Below, piece by piece: positions 23,412-31,492 of a DNA stretch of 38,435 nucleotides (its first letter is position 1; every line of letters begins with the position of its first letter). The stretch is taken from assembly GCA_028277285.1 (NCBI GenBank), contig JANQGO010000426.1, positions 1-38,435 on the forward strand, read 5' to 3'. Under the pieces are notes generated by a model, which did no database searches, was not told where the DNA came from, and saw only the letters and a program-made list of their open reading frames with translations. The position numbers and the translations under genes are program-made. The stretch comes from Alphaproteobacteria bacterium (GTDB lineage: Bacteria > Pseudomonadota > Alphaproteobacteria > SP197).

Positions 23412-24174
23412 CACCAAGACACCGTGCGCCTGGATTACCGGCGCCAGTTCGGGACTGGGCCATGCGCTGGCGCTTCGCATGGCAAAGGACGGTTGGCGAG
23501 TCGCCGCCTCGGCCAGGACCGCCGAGGCGCTGGACGACCTGGCGTCCCGTGCCGCGGATCTGAAGGGCGAGATCCACGCCTATCCCCTGGATGTCACCGA
23601 CCTCGACGCGGTCAAGGCGACGGTCGCGGCCATCCACGATGCCATGGGCGCGATCGACCAGGCGGTGCTGAACGCGGGCACCCATCAGCCTGTCCAGGCG
23701 GCCGGCCTGCGAGCGCAGGCGTTCCGCGATCTCATCGACCTCAACATCATGGGCACGGTGAACTGCCTTGAGGCGATCCTGCCCGCAATGATCGAAAGGC
23801 GCGGCGGCGCGATCGCGGTGGTCTCCTCGGTGGCTGGATTCCGCGGTTTGCCGTCGGCGGCGGCCTACGGCATGACCAAGGCCGGGCTGATCAACATGGT
23901 CGAAGCGCTGAAACCCGAGCTGGACGGCTATGGCATTCACCTGCAGATCGTCAATCCCGGCTTCGTGCGCACGCCGCTGACCGACAAGAACACGTTCCCC
24001 ATGCCGTTCCTGATGGAACTGGACGATGCCGCCGAGGCGTTCTACCGGGGACTCCGCTCGAACCGGTATGAGATCATCTTTCCGCGGCGTCTGGCCTGGC
24101 TTATGAAACTGCTGCGCCTGTTGCCGGCACGGCTCGCCTTTGCCGTCACGCGCCGCCTGGTGCGCAAGACATGA
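23398..24174 (+). CDS. SDR-family NAD(P)-dependent oxidoreductase
   Basis: A 258-residue classical short-chain dehydrogenase. The Rossmann motif TGASSGLGHALA lies near residue 14, NAGTHQP forms the NAG motif, VVSSVAGFRG supplies the catalytic Ser, and AAAYGMTKAG gives YxxxK. The C-terminal region ends in a basic, hydrophobic segment (RLAWLMKLLRLLPARLAFAVTRRL) suggesting membrane association, which fits a lipid substrate. The ATG at 23398 overlaps the preceding gene by 14 bases, and the stop overlaps the next gene's ATG as ATGA. Clusters of SDR, NTF2-like, FAD oxidoreductase, DUF1365, Cfa-like and DUF3833 genes with RpoE-ChrR are known in other proteobacteria. Confidence 0.9.
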   Translation: MTAADTKTPCAWITGASSGLGHALALRMAKDGWRVAASARTAEALDDLASRAADLKGEIHAYPLDVTDLDAVKATVAAIHDAMGAIDQAVLNAGTHQPVQAAGLRAQAFRDLIDLNIMGTVNCLEAILPAMIERRGGAIAVVSSVAGFRGLPSAAAYGMTKAGLINMVEALKPELDGYGIHLQIVNPGFVRTPLTDKNTFPMPFLMELDDAAEAFYRGLRSNRYEIIFPRRLAWLMKLLRLLPARLAFAVTRRLVRKT

Positions 24175-24617
24175 GCGAGGCGGTTGATCTAGAACCGGCG
24201 ATCGCCGCCTATGGCGCGTTCTTCGAAAACCTCAGTCCGGAAACGCTGAACCGGCTCGATGCGCTCTGCGACGCTCGCGTCCGTTTTCGCGATCCCTTCA
24301 ACGATGTGACGGGGCTTGATGCGCTCCGCGCGATCTTTGCGCGCATGTTCGACGACGTTTACGATCCGCGCTTTAGCGTGAGCGATCATGCGCTCTCCGG
24401 TCAGGTCGGCTATCTGCGCTGGACGCTTTCGTTCAGGTCGCGCAAGACGGGAAAACCCATGACGATCGAGGGCATGAGCGAAGTGCACTTTGATACGGGC
24501 GGCCGTGTCGTCGCCCATCTCGATCACTGGGATTCAGGCGAGCAGTTCTATGGCCGACTGCCGATCCTGCGCCATGTCATCGCCATGATCCGCCGCCGGC
24601 TCGCGATCAAAACGTAG
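24171..24617 (+). CDS. SnoaL/NTF2-like protein
   Basis: A 148-residue protein with the SnoaL/NTF2 cone fold: helical YGAFFENLSPETLNRLDALC, then VRFRDPFNDVTGLDALRAIF, and strands LRWTLSFRSRKTGKPMTIEG and HFDTGGRVVAHLDHWDSGEQFY. This is the nuclear transport factor 2 family type that recurs beside ChrR-linked lipid genes. It may act as a small-molecule isomerase or binding subunit; the substrate is unknown. ATGA overlap couples it to the SDR gene. It converges with the DUF3833 gene, with 11 bases of overlapping coding ends. Confidence 0.85.
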   Translation: MSEAVDLEPAIAAYGAFFENLSPETLNRLDALCDARVRFRDPFNDVTGLDALRAIFARMFDDVYDPRFSVSDHALSGQVGYLRWTLSFRSRKTGKPMTIEGMSEVHFDTGGRVVAHLDHWDSGEQFYGRLPILRHVIAMIRRRLAIKT

Positions 24618-25188
24618 CGCTTGACGCAACGCGCCCGGTCTCGACGGCGGTCGACGACACCTGGTCGCCCTTGACGAAGATGAGCGTGACCTCGCCCACC
24701 TTGAAGCCGAATTTAGTCACATCCGCGCGATTGATCAGAACGCCGCCAGGCTGCAGAAAGAGCCAGTCGTCGAACGTGACGTGCCATGTCCGCGATTCCG
24801 TCTGCAGCGCAAATTGGTACGTCCAGTTGAGCGCGTTGCCATAGGCCTTGCCCTGGGCAGTGCCGATCACGCCGTCGGCAACACCTTCATAACTGTGGTC
24901 GTCAAGCTTCGTGATGGTCCATGTTTTGCGCTCCGTCTCGCCGTCGTCATAGACGAAGTCTTCGACAAGCGTCAGCGTCTTGCCGTCCCATGTGCCTTCG
25001 ATGTCGACTTCGAACTGCCGGCGTACATCCCCGGACCGGTCCTGAAACATGCCCCAGGCCTTGGTGTGGCCGGCGAAGTATTCTTCGATCAAGAGTTCCG
25101 GTTCGCGCCCGGCGAAGTCTTCCGGTTTCATGCTGTCACATCCTGCAAGGGCCAAGACAATGATGAAGGGGACGAGGCGAGCGGTCAC
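24607..25188 (-). CDS. DUF3833-family lipoprotein
   Basis: A 193-residue protein with a lipoprotein signal: MTARLVPFIIVLALAGC, Cys17 lipidated. The mature part carries DUF3833 features such as ELLIEEYFAGHTKAWGMFQDR near residue 31, FVYDDGETERKTW, and LNWTYQFAL. DUF3833 proteins are beta-rich, lipocalin-like in prediction, and sit in clusters with Cfa-like enzymes and DUF1365. It probably faces the periplasm and may bind lipid (inference). It is the last gene of the minus-strand operon, 16 bases after the MFS gene, and its 3' end overlaps the SnoaL-like gene. Confidence 0.85.
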   Translation of the reverse strand: MTARLVPFIIVLALAGCDSMKPEDFAGREPELLIEEYFAGHTKAWGMFQDRSGDVRRQFEVDIEGTWDGKTLTLVEDFVYDDGETERKTWTITKLDDHSYEGVADGVIGTAQGKAYGNALNWTYQFALQTESRTWHVTFDDWLFLQPGGVLINRADVTKFGFKVGEVTLIFVKGDQVSSTAVETGRVASSATF

Positions 25189-25204
25189 AGCCGCCCGCCT
25201 GCGC

Positions 25205-26551
25205 TCAACCGGCCGAGGCGCGCGCCGCCCGTTCGTCGATCATCCGGCGGATGCGCGCCTGTCGCTCTGCGGTGATGGGGTAGCCGAAAACAAGCGCGCA
25301 GGCGCAGAGTTTGATGACGGCCGGCACCAAACTGTAGAGCACCGCGAGCGCGAACAGGCCGCCCGGCGATGCGGTCTCGGCATCCGGTTCCAGGCCGGCC
25401 AGTTCCAGCAACGGAAACGCAATGCCGACGGCGAGCGCCAGGGCGAGCTTCGTCGCGACACCCCAAAGCGCGAAGTAGAGGCCGGCGCGACGCTGCCCGC
25501 TGCGCAACGTGTCGAGATCGATGACGTCCGCCTGCATGGACGCGGGCAACGTCAGATCGGCGCCGAGGCTGACGCCGGTCAGCACGCAGATGATCAGAAA
25601 CCACACGTGATCGCCCGGACCGAGGAACGGCACGAAGGCGAACACGAGTGCCGCCCAAACCATGGCGGCGATCCATACGCGGTGTTTGCCCCAGCGTCGG
25701 GAAAGCCATAGCCAAAGCGGGATCGCCGCGATGCCCGACAGGAAATAGATGAACAGCAGCAAGCCGGTCCACGCGGGTATGGCGAGCACCTTCTCGACGT
25801 AAAGAAGAAACAGCGTCGCGGGCAGACCGTTGGCGATGCCGTTCAGGAAGTAGGCGCCGATCAGACGCCGGAACGGCGTGTTGCGCCAGACGACACGCCA
25901 TCCGCGACGAAACCCCGTTTGGCGTTGTGCGACAACGGGGCGTTCGGGTACGACGCGTATGGCGATCAAGAGACATACCGGTAGTACGAACCACAGCGAC
26001 CAGGCGATCACTTCAAGGGATGCGGAACGATCAGCGCCGACAATGGCCGGCAGGCCGGCGGCCAACAGCGTTCCGACAATGACCAGTGCTTCGCGCCACC
26101 CGGTAATCCGGCTGCGCTCGTTGTAATCGGGCGACAGTTCCGCGCCCCATGCCGTATAGGGCAGCGTGATCATGGTGGCGCCCAGATAGAGCGCCATGGT
26201 CCAACCAAGCAGACCGATCCATGTGATGTTGGGATCCGGCAAGAACAAAAAGGACGCGGCGATCATCAGCACCGGCGTACCGGCCAGCAGCCAGGGCTTG
26301 CGCCGGCCGAAACGGCTCCTGAAGCGGTCCGACAGCATGCCGATCAGCGGATCGGTCACGACGTCCCATACGCGCGCGACAAGCAGGACGATGCCGACGG
26401 CGAAAAAGCCCAGGCCCAGGTCGTCGGCATAAAACGCCGGCAAGGTGATGTAGAGCGGCAGCAACAACGCCGCCAGCGGCAGTCCCGGTAGGCTGTAGGC
26501 CAGCAGAACGCCGCGGCTCAATTTGCCGGCAGGGGGCGGCATGGTGGACAT
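25205..26551 (-). CDS. MFS transporter of the GPH/MelB type
   Basis: A 448-residue inner-membrane protein with about twelve hydrophobic helices. The cytoplasmic loop after helix 2 contains VWDVVTDPLIGMLSDRFRSRFGRRKPW, the family motif of glycoside-pentoside-hexuronide symporters (D-P-x-x-G-x-x-S-D-x-T/F and GRRKP). The start at ATG 26551 (MSTMPPPAGK) is eight bases after the Cfa-like stop; the longer frame to 26644 runs into that gene. In RpoE-ChrR clusters a transporter of this type accompanies the lipid-modifying enzymes; the transported compound is unknown and may not be a sugar. Confidence 0.88.
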   Translation of the reverse strand: MSTMPPPAGKLSRGVLLAYSLPGLPLAALLLPLYITLPAFYADDLGLGFFAVGIVLLVARVWDVVTDPLIGMLSDRFRSRFGRRKPWLLAGTPVLMIAASFLFLPDPNITWIGLLGWTMALYLGATMITLPYTAWGAELSPDYNERSRITGWREALVIVGTLLAAGLPAIVGADRSASLEVIAWSLWFVLPVCLLIAIRVVPERPVVAQRQTGFRRGWRVVWRNTPFRRLIGAYFLNGIANGLPATLFLLYVEKVLAIPAWTGLLLFIYFLSGIAAIPLWLWLSRRWGKHRVWIAAMVWAALVFAFVPFLGPGDHVWFLIICVLTGVSLGADLTLPASMQADVIDLDTLRSGQRRAGLYFALWGVATKLALALAVGIAFPLLELAGLEPDAETASPGGLFALAVLYSLVPAVIKLCACALVFGYPITAERQARIRRMIDERAARASAG

Positions 26552-26559
26552 GCCGTCGG

Positions 26560-27768
26560 TTAGTTGCGGGCGAAAGCTGTCTGCAGGACGTCGATGCGGC
26601 GCGTGGTGAAACCGGCTTCGCAGTAGATCAGGTAGTACTGCCACATCCGGCGGAACCGTTCATCGAAGCCGAGGTCGCGGATCCGCGGCCAGGCTTCGTC
26701 GAACGAACGCCGCCAGTGCGCCAAAGTGCGGGCGTAATCGGGACCGAACCGCTGTGTTCCCGTACTGACAAGACCGGCCTGTTCGGCCTCGTTGCGAAGC
26801 CGCGTGGGCGAGGGCAGCATGCCGCCGGGAAAGATGTACTGCTGAATGAAGTCGACGCGGCGCCGGTAGGCTTCGAAAAACGCTTCGTCAATCGTGATCG
26901 ATTGCAGGGCCGCGCGGCCGCCGGGGCGCAGCCGGTCGTGCAACGTCTGGAAATAGACGGGCCAGTACGCCTCGCCGACCGCCTCGACCATCTCGATCGA
27001 GACGACGCGGTCATAGGTGCCGTCTGTGTCGCGATAGTCCCGCAAACGCAGGTCGACCTTTTCGCCGAGACCTTCGGCCTGAAGGCGTTCTGCGGCAAAG
27101 GCGTGCTGGGCCGGCGAGATGGTTATGGCGGTTATCCGGCAGCCGATGTTGCGTGCGGCCCAACTGCAGAAGCCGCCCCAGCCGCAGCCGACTTCCAGCA
27201 CGTGATCGTCGGGGCCGATCTCGGCCAACGCGGCGATGTTGCGGTACTTGTTGTCCTGGGCGTCCTCGATCGGCTGATCGGGATGATCGAACAGGGCCGA
27301 TGAATAGGTCATCGAACGATCAAGCCAGTGGGCGTAGAACTCGTTACCGAGATCATAGTGGTGGGCGATGTTGCGTCGCGCGCCGCGCCGCGTGTTGGGC
27401 CGCAGCTTGTGCGCCACGCGTTTCAGCGCGCGCGCCCATCGCTGCCGGTCAAGCGCCGCCAGCAGCGCCGTCTGGTTCGTGATAAGCAGATCGACCAGCG
27501 CGGCGAGATCGGGCGTGTCGATGTCGCCATCCATATGGGCCTCGGCAAAGCCCATGCTGCCGCCCAAGAGCAGACGGCGGTAAGCGCGCGGGTGGTTGAT
27601 CCGGATGGCCGCGGCCGGCCCGGGTTTCGGACCCTTGAACAGACGCTCGCCGCCATAGGGCAGGGCGATGACAAACTCGCCTGCCTCGATCCGTTCGGCC
27701 ATGGCGAGGATCAAGCGTTCGGCAAGTCCCCCGCCAGTATTGGCCCGGTAGTCGATATGCGTTGCCAT
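26560..27768 (-). CDS. Cfa-like S-adenosylmethionine-dependent fatty-acyl methyltransferase
   Basis: A 402-residue protein of the cyclopropane-fatty-acyl-phospholipid synthase family: HHYDLGNEFYAHWLD near residue 140, SAM motif LEVGCGWGGF at 191-200, and the C-terminal RMWQYYLIYCEAGF. Compared with E. coli Cfa (from memory), E239 (E262), I268 (I291) and Y317 (Y345) are kept, but the bicarbonate ligands C139 and H266 are S157 and Q289. It may therefore methylate unsaturated acyl chains without closing a cyclopropane, as UfaM-type enzymes do for furan fatty acids. ATG 27768 is used; GTG 27786 overlaps the upstream stop as GTGA and is equally possible. Confidence 0.88.
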   Translation of the reverse strand: MATHIDYRANTGGGLAERLILAMAERIEAGEFVIALPYGGERLFKGPKPGPAAAIRINHPRAYRRLLLGGSMGFAEAHMDGDIDTPDLAALVDLLITNQTALLAALDRQRWARALKRVAHKLRPNTRRGARRNIAHHYDLGNEFYAHWLDRSMTYSSALFDHPDQPIEDAQDNKYRNIAALAEIGPDDHVLEVGCGWGGFCSWAARNIGCRITAITISPAQHAFAAERLQAEGLGEKVDLRLRDYRDTDGTYDRVVSIEMVEAVGEAYWPVYFQTLHDRLRPGGRAALQSITIDEAFFEAYRRRVDFIQQYIFPGGMLPSPTRLRNEAEQAGLVSTGTQRFGPDYARTLAHWRRSFDEAWPRIRDLGFDERFRRMWQYYLIYCEAGFTTRRIDVLQTAFARN

Positions 27769-27782
27769 GGCTGTCTTGGCTA

Positions 27783-28604
27783 TCACTCCGCGGCCTGTCC
27801 GTACCGCGGGATCACGTGGGTAACCGGCTCCGCCGGCGCGGCCGGGCGATGTTGCAGGGTCGCGCCCTTGCGCCACAGGCGCAACGCGTGCCAGTGGATA
27901 CCGGCGATCACCTTCAGTGTCATCAGCGGATAGGTGACAAAGGCGCGCAGCAGCGATCGATCGCTCAGTGCTTCGCGCTCGCCGGTCTGGGCCGCGATCA
28001 GCAACTCACCCTCATCGGTCCATTGCCGGATCAAGACGGACAACCGTTCGCCCGGTTCCGCCAGGCGAAAGTGATAGCGCGCGTTCATGGTGATGAACGG
28101 TGAAACGTAAAAGCGTTTATCGCAACTCTGTCGCAGCGTCCTGTCCGCTGTGTGGCCTGGATCGGTGGGGATCAGGTAACCGTGACGTTCGCCGAACGTA
28201 TTCGAGACTTCGTAGAGCACGGCTTTCAGTTCCCCGCTGCTGTGATGGCAGAACCAGATCGTCAGCGGATTGAAGACGTAGCCCAGAACGCGCGGGAAAC
28301 ACAAAAGGCGCACCGGCCCGCCGTCAAGGTCGATGCCTGCCTCGTTAAGCTGCGCATCAAGCCACGGCCTGAGCGCGCTGCCATCGCGCGGCCCATGGTC
28401 ACCGTCCATGAAGCTGAAGATGTTCCAACGGTTGTGCGAAAAAAGGCGCAGCCGCCGCGATAAGCCGGGCAGGGCATCGAGATCGACGAACAACGAGAAG
28501 ACGCGGAAGTCCAAACGGTGCCGGAACGGGATCAACCGCTTGTGCATGACGCGACCAAGGTAGAGGCAGGACGGGTCTTCTTTCATGGTGACGACAGGTG
28601 TCAT
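27783..28604 (-). CDS. DUF1365-family protein
   Basis: A 273-residue protein with all DUF1365 hallmarks: LYLGRVMHKRLIPFRHRLDF near the start, LSHNRW-like FSHNRWN, RLLCFPRVLGYVFNPLTIWF, and EVSNTFGERHGYLIP. A C-terminal hydrophobic-basic segment (FVTYPLMTLKVIAGIHWHAL) suggests membrane binding. The family has no proven reaction but is almost always beside a COG2907 FAD oxidoreductase and a Cfa-like enzyme, and has been tied genetically to furan or modified fatty acid synthesis in alphaproteobacteria (from memory). It starts seven bases after the FAD gene. Confidence 0.9.
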   Translation of the reverse strand: MTPVVTMKEDPSCLYLGRVMHKRLIPFRHRLDFRVFSLFVDLDALPGLSRRLRLFSHNRWNIFSFMDGDHGPRDGSALRPWLDAQLNEAGIDLDGGPVRLLCFPRVLGYVFNPLTIWFCHHSSGELKAVLYEVSNTFGERHGYLIPTDPGHTADRTLRQSCDKRFYVSPFITMNARYHFRLAEPGERLSVLIRQWTDEGELLIAAQTGEREALSDRSLLRAFVTYPLMTLKVIAGIHWHALRLWRKGATLQHRPAAPAEPVTHVIPRYGQAAE

Positions 28605-28611
28605 CGTGCTG

Positions 28612-29943
28612 CTATTCCGCGGCTATCGCCGGCGTTGCGGGTGTGACGGCGCGCCAAGCCGGGCTCATCGGCGCTACCTCGTCCGCCCAGGGAGCGGTTG
28701 CGCCAAGAGCCTCAGCGACCGCGATGCCAGCCTGCAAACCGTCTTCATGAAAACCATAGCCGCAATAGCTGCCACAGAACCAGACCCGATTGCTGCCTTG
28801 GATGGTCGGCAGCTGGTGTTGCGCATCAAGGGCCGCTTTGTCGAATTGCGGATGGTGATAGGTGAACCGGGCATGGGTCAGATCGCCCGACGGCTGGCGT
28901 TGCGGATTCAAGGTGACAAAGACATCGCGGTCGGTTTCGAGCCGCTGCAGCCGGTTCATCCAATAGCTGACGGAGACCTGATCGAGATCGTCCAGGGAGC
29001 CGTCACTCATGGTGTTCCAGCTTGACCAAACGCGCCTGCGCTTGGGCATCAACGTGCGGTCGCCGTGCATCACGGCGTGGTTCTCCTGGTAGCGGAAGGC
29101 GCCAAGAATGTCGTGCTCCCGCACCGAAGCGCCGTCGCCGAGCATGGCCAGTGCCTGGTCCGCATGGGCCGCGATGACGACCTCGTCGAAGCGCTGCTCG
29201 TGGCCGCGTTCGTCGCGCACGGTCACACCGGCCGCGTCGCGCTTGAGCGCCACGACCGGTGTCGCCAGATGAACCTTGCTGCGAAACGGCGCGCTGATGG
29301 CGTCAACATAGTTGCGGCTGCCGCCCAGGACGCTGCGCCATTGCGGCCGCTCGCCGAGGCTGAAGAGGCCGTGGTTCTCAAAGAACTGAACGAAGGTGCG
29401 GGCCGGGAAATCGAGGATATCGCTGAGGCGGGATGACCAAATGGCCGCCGCCATCGGCAGCACATGCCGGCGGGCCAGGATGTCGGAATAGCCGCCCTGG
29501 ACCAGCAGGTCACCCAGCGACAGGTCGTCCAGATCGCCACGGTCGGCGAAACCTGGCGCGTCTTTGTAAAAGCGCAGCAATTCCGCGACCAAGCGCCAGA
29601 ATTGCGGACGCAGCATGTTGACCGGCTGCGCGAACAGGCCACTGCGGCTGCCCGCGTACTCGAACCCGCCCCGATCCAACGACACCGCGAACGACATGTT
29701 GCTGGCCACGGTCACGACCCCCAAGGCCTCAAAGAGCCGGGTTAGATGGGGATAGTTGTGGTCGTTATAGACGATGAAACCGGCATCAACCGGCACAGTG
29801 CGGCCGTCCAGGGCGATATCGACCGTGTTGGCGTGGCCGCCCAACCGGCCGGCGCTTTCGTAAAGGCTCACATCGTGTTGGCGGCACAGCAGCCACGCCG
29901 CGCTGAGGCCGGCGATGCCGCCGCCAATAACCGCAATCTTCAT
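28612..29943 (-). CDS. FAD-dependent amine oxidase-like oxidoreductase (COG2907)
   Basis: A 443-residue flavoprotein. It opens with MKIAVIGGGIAGLSAAWLL, the Rossmann GxGxxG for FAD, followed by E31 as ribose ligand in YESAGRLGGHANTV. The body follows the COG2907 pattern (FIVYNDHNYPHLTRLF; HAVMHGDRTLMPKRRRVWSSWN), and the C-terminal flavin motif is WFCGSYCGYGFHEDGLQ. Expected activity is oxidation or desaturation of a lipid acyl chain, inferred from its constant pairing with DUF1365 and Cfa-like genes. It is the first gene of a five-gene minus-strand operon, 233 bases from the divergent sigma factor start, with an RpoE-like promoter upstream. Confidence 0.88.
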   Translation of the reverse strand: MKIAVIGGGIAGLSAAWLLCRQHDVSLYESAGRLGGHANTVDIALDGRTVPVDAGFIVYNDHNYPHLTRLFEALGVVTVASNMSFAVSLDRGGFEYAGSRSGLFAQPVNMLRPQFWRLVAELLRFYKDAPGFADRGDLDDLSLGDLLVQGGYSDILARRHVLPMAAAIWSSRLSDILDFPARTFVQFFENHGLFSLGERPQWRSVLGGSRNYVDAISAPFRSKVHLATPVVALKRDAAGVTVRDERGHEQRFDEVVIAAHADQALAMLGDGASVREHDILGAFRYQENHAVMHGDRTLMPKRRRVWSSWNTMSDGSLDDLDQVSVSYWMNRLQRLETDRDVFVTLNPQRQPSGDLTHARFTYHHPQFDKAALDAQHQLPTIQGSNRVWFCGSYCGYGFHEDGLQAGIAVAEALGATAPWADEVAPMSPAWRAVTPATPAIAAE

Positions 29944-30030
29944 GGACCGTCATTCCCCGGGCCTCAGCCTGAACCCGCCCAGCGCCTTTCCGGGCTGGAG
30001 GGCCGGCTGAGCCTCATCTTCATTTGGCCT

Positions 30031-30060
30031 TGTATACGTCAGGCCGATCGCGGCGGATCA
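30031..30060 (-). promoter_or_regulatory. RpoE-type promoter for the lipid operon
   Basis: On the minus strand TGATCC (30055-30060) is followed after 18 bases by TATACA (30031-30036). The -35 equals the known RpoE -35 of Rhodobacter (TGATCC, from memory); the -10 keeps TA at the start and A at the end. It would give a leader of about 80 nucleotides before the FAD oxidoreductase ATG at 29943. Confidence 0.55.
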
Positions 30061-30121
30061 TCCCGTCTGCGGCAAGCCTTCGCCCGAATGGACCTGAATA
30101 TCAGGCCGTTACGCCGTCCGG

Positions 30122-30151
30122 TGATCCACCAGGCCAGGCGCGGCGTAGGAA
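30122..30151 (+). promoter_or_regulatory. RpoE-type autoregulatory promoter of the sigma factor operon
   Basis: TGATCC (30122-30127), 18 bases, then TAGGAA (30146-30151). The transcript would begin near 30158, just before the ribosome-binding site GGGAGG (30165-30170) and the GTG start at 30177. The fit of promoter, ribosome-binding site and start supports all three. RpoE-ChrR operons are autoregulated in Rhodobacter. Confidence 0.65.
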
Positions 30152-30176
30152 AGGGCAGTTTTGTGGGAGGAACACT

Positions 30177-30839
30177 GTGCAGCATGCACTTGCGGTTGAA
30201 CCAGCGGCATCGTTGCCCGCGCGAAAGGCGAGTTTGCTTTTGGGAGCGGTGTTGCTGAACAACAAACAGCCGGCTATGCCTGCTGACGCCGATCAGGCGC
30301 TGACCCCGGAAGACCTGATGCACGCAATCGCCACGCGGCGTGACCGTACGGCGTTTGTTGAGCTTTTTCGCCAGCTTGGCCCCCGCGTGAAGGCGTTTTT
30401 GATGCGCCAGGGGGCCGATCGCGAATCGGCCGAAGACGTGACGCAGGAGGTCATGTTGACCGTCTGGCGTCGCGCCGAACAGTACGACCGCAGCAAAGCG
30501 GCGGTGAGCACGTGGGTCTTTACCATCGCGCGAAACCGCCGCATCGACAGCCTGCGCCGGGGCCGGCGGCCGGAAATCGATCCCGATGACCCGGCGCTGG
30601 TGCCGGAGCCGTTAAGGGCCGCCGATGACGTCGTGGACCTCGCTCAGCAGGGCCGGCTGCTCCACGAAGCGGTGGCGCAATTGCCGGACGAACAGGAACA
30701 CTTGCTGCGAATGGCATACTTTGAGGATAAATCACACAGCATGATCGCCGAGGAATTGGACCTCCCCCTTGGTACCGTGAAGTCGCGTTTGCGTTTGGCT
30801 ATGGCTAAACTGCGCCACGCGCTGGAGACCCCCGCATGA
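30177..30839 (+). CDS. rpoE: ECF sigma factor, RpoE of the ChrR-controlled group
   Basis: A 220-residue ECF sigma factor. Region 2 spans FVELFRQLGPRVKAFLMRQ to AEQYDRSKAAVSTWVFTIARNRRIDSLRR, including the ESAEDVTQEVMLTVW core-binding part. Region 4 is LPDEQEHLLRMAYFEDKSHS followed by IAEELDLPLGTVKSRLRLAM. This is the ECF11 type paired with ChrR. GTG 30177 is preferred over ATG 30276 because GGGAGG lies six bases before it and the autoregulatory promoter ends upstream; the longer frame to 30024 would start upstream of the promoter. In Rhodobacter this factor is released on singlet oxygen exposure. ATGA overlaps the chrR start. Confidence 0.93.
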   Translation: MQHALAVEPAASLPARKASLLLGAVLLNNKQPAMPADADQALTPEDLMHAIATRRDRTAFVELFRQLGPRVKAFLMRQGADRESAEDVTQEVMLTVWRRAEQYDRSKAAVSTWVFTIARNRRIDSLRRGRRPEIDPDDPALVPEPLRAADDVVDLAQQGRLLHEAVAQLPDEQEHLLRMAYFEDKSHSMIAEELDLPLGTVKSRLRLAMAKLRHALETPA

Positions 30840-31492
30840 ACCCGAAACATCATCCAGGCGACGACCTTCTCATGTCCTATGCCGCCGGCTCGCTGGAAGA
30901 GCCGCTGGCCTTGGTCATCGCAACCCATCTTGCCTTGTGTCCGCGTTGCCGCGACGAGGTCGCGCGCCTTGAGGCGCTCGGCGGCGCCATGCTCGAGCAT
31001 CAGGACGGCACACCGCTTGCCGACGATGGTGTCGAGCGCATTCTGGCCCGGCTGGACGAACCCGAAGAGGCGGCGCCGGCTGCGCCGAGCGGCGACGTGG
31101 TCGATATCGACGCGCGTGTGCCGCGGCCGTTGCGCGACTACCTGGCCACCGGTATCGATCAGCTGGAGTGGAAATCGTTCCGCGGCTTGGAAAAGGTCGA
31201 ACTGATGACCGAGGCCAACGGGTTCCATACCCGCCTGATGCGGATCAAGCCCGGGACGGCGATGCCGGCGCATACCCATGAGGGTACCGAGTTGACGCTT
31301 GTTCTGGCCGGTGGTTTTAGCGACGCAAGCGGCCACTTCGCGCGCGGCGACGTCGCCGAATGCGATGCGTCGGTGGATCATCAGCCGATCGCCGATCCGG
31401 GCGAAGACTGCATCTGCCTGGCGGTGACCGATGCGCCGCTGCGCCTGACCGGCCCGGTCGGACGTCTGCTCAATCCGTTCCTGGATATCTAA
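30836..31492 (+). CDS. chrR: Anti-sigma factor ChrR (zinc anti-sigma domain plus cupin)
   Basis: A 218-residue anti-sigma factor. The N-terminal anti-sigma domain has H6, H31, C35 and C38 (HLALCPRC), exactly the zinc ligand spacing of Rhodobacter ChrR. The C-terminal cupin domain (about 110-200) keeps the second metal site: H146-x-H148 and E152 in PAHTHEGTE, and H182. It holds RpoE inactive and releases it when singlet oxygen or organic peroxides disturb the complex (family knowledge). It is translationally coupled to rpoE by a four-base overlap. Its TAA overlaps the TAG of the convergent permease within CTAA. Confidence 0.95.
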   Translation: MNPKHHPGDDLLMSYAAGSLEEPLALVIATHLALCPRCRDEVARLEALGGAMLEHQDGTPLADDGVERILARLDEPEEAAPAAPSGDVVDIDARVPRPLRDYLATGIDQLEWKSFRGLEKVELMTEANGFHTRLMRIKPGTAMPAHTHEGTELTLVLAGGFSDASGHFARGDVAECDASVDHQPIADPGEDCICLAVTDAPLRLTGPVGRLLNPFLDI

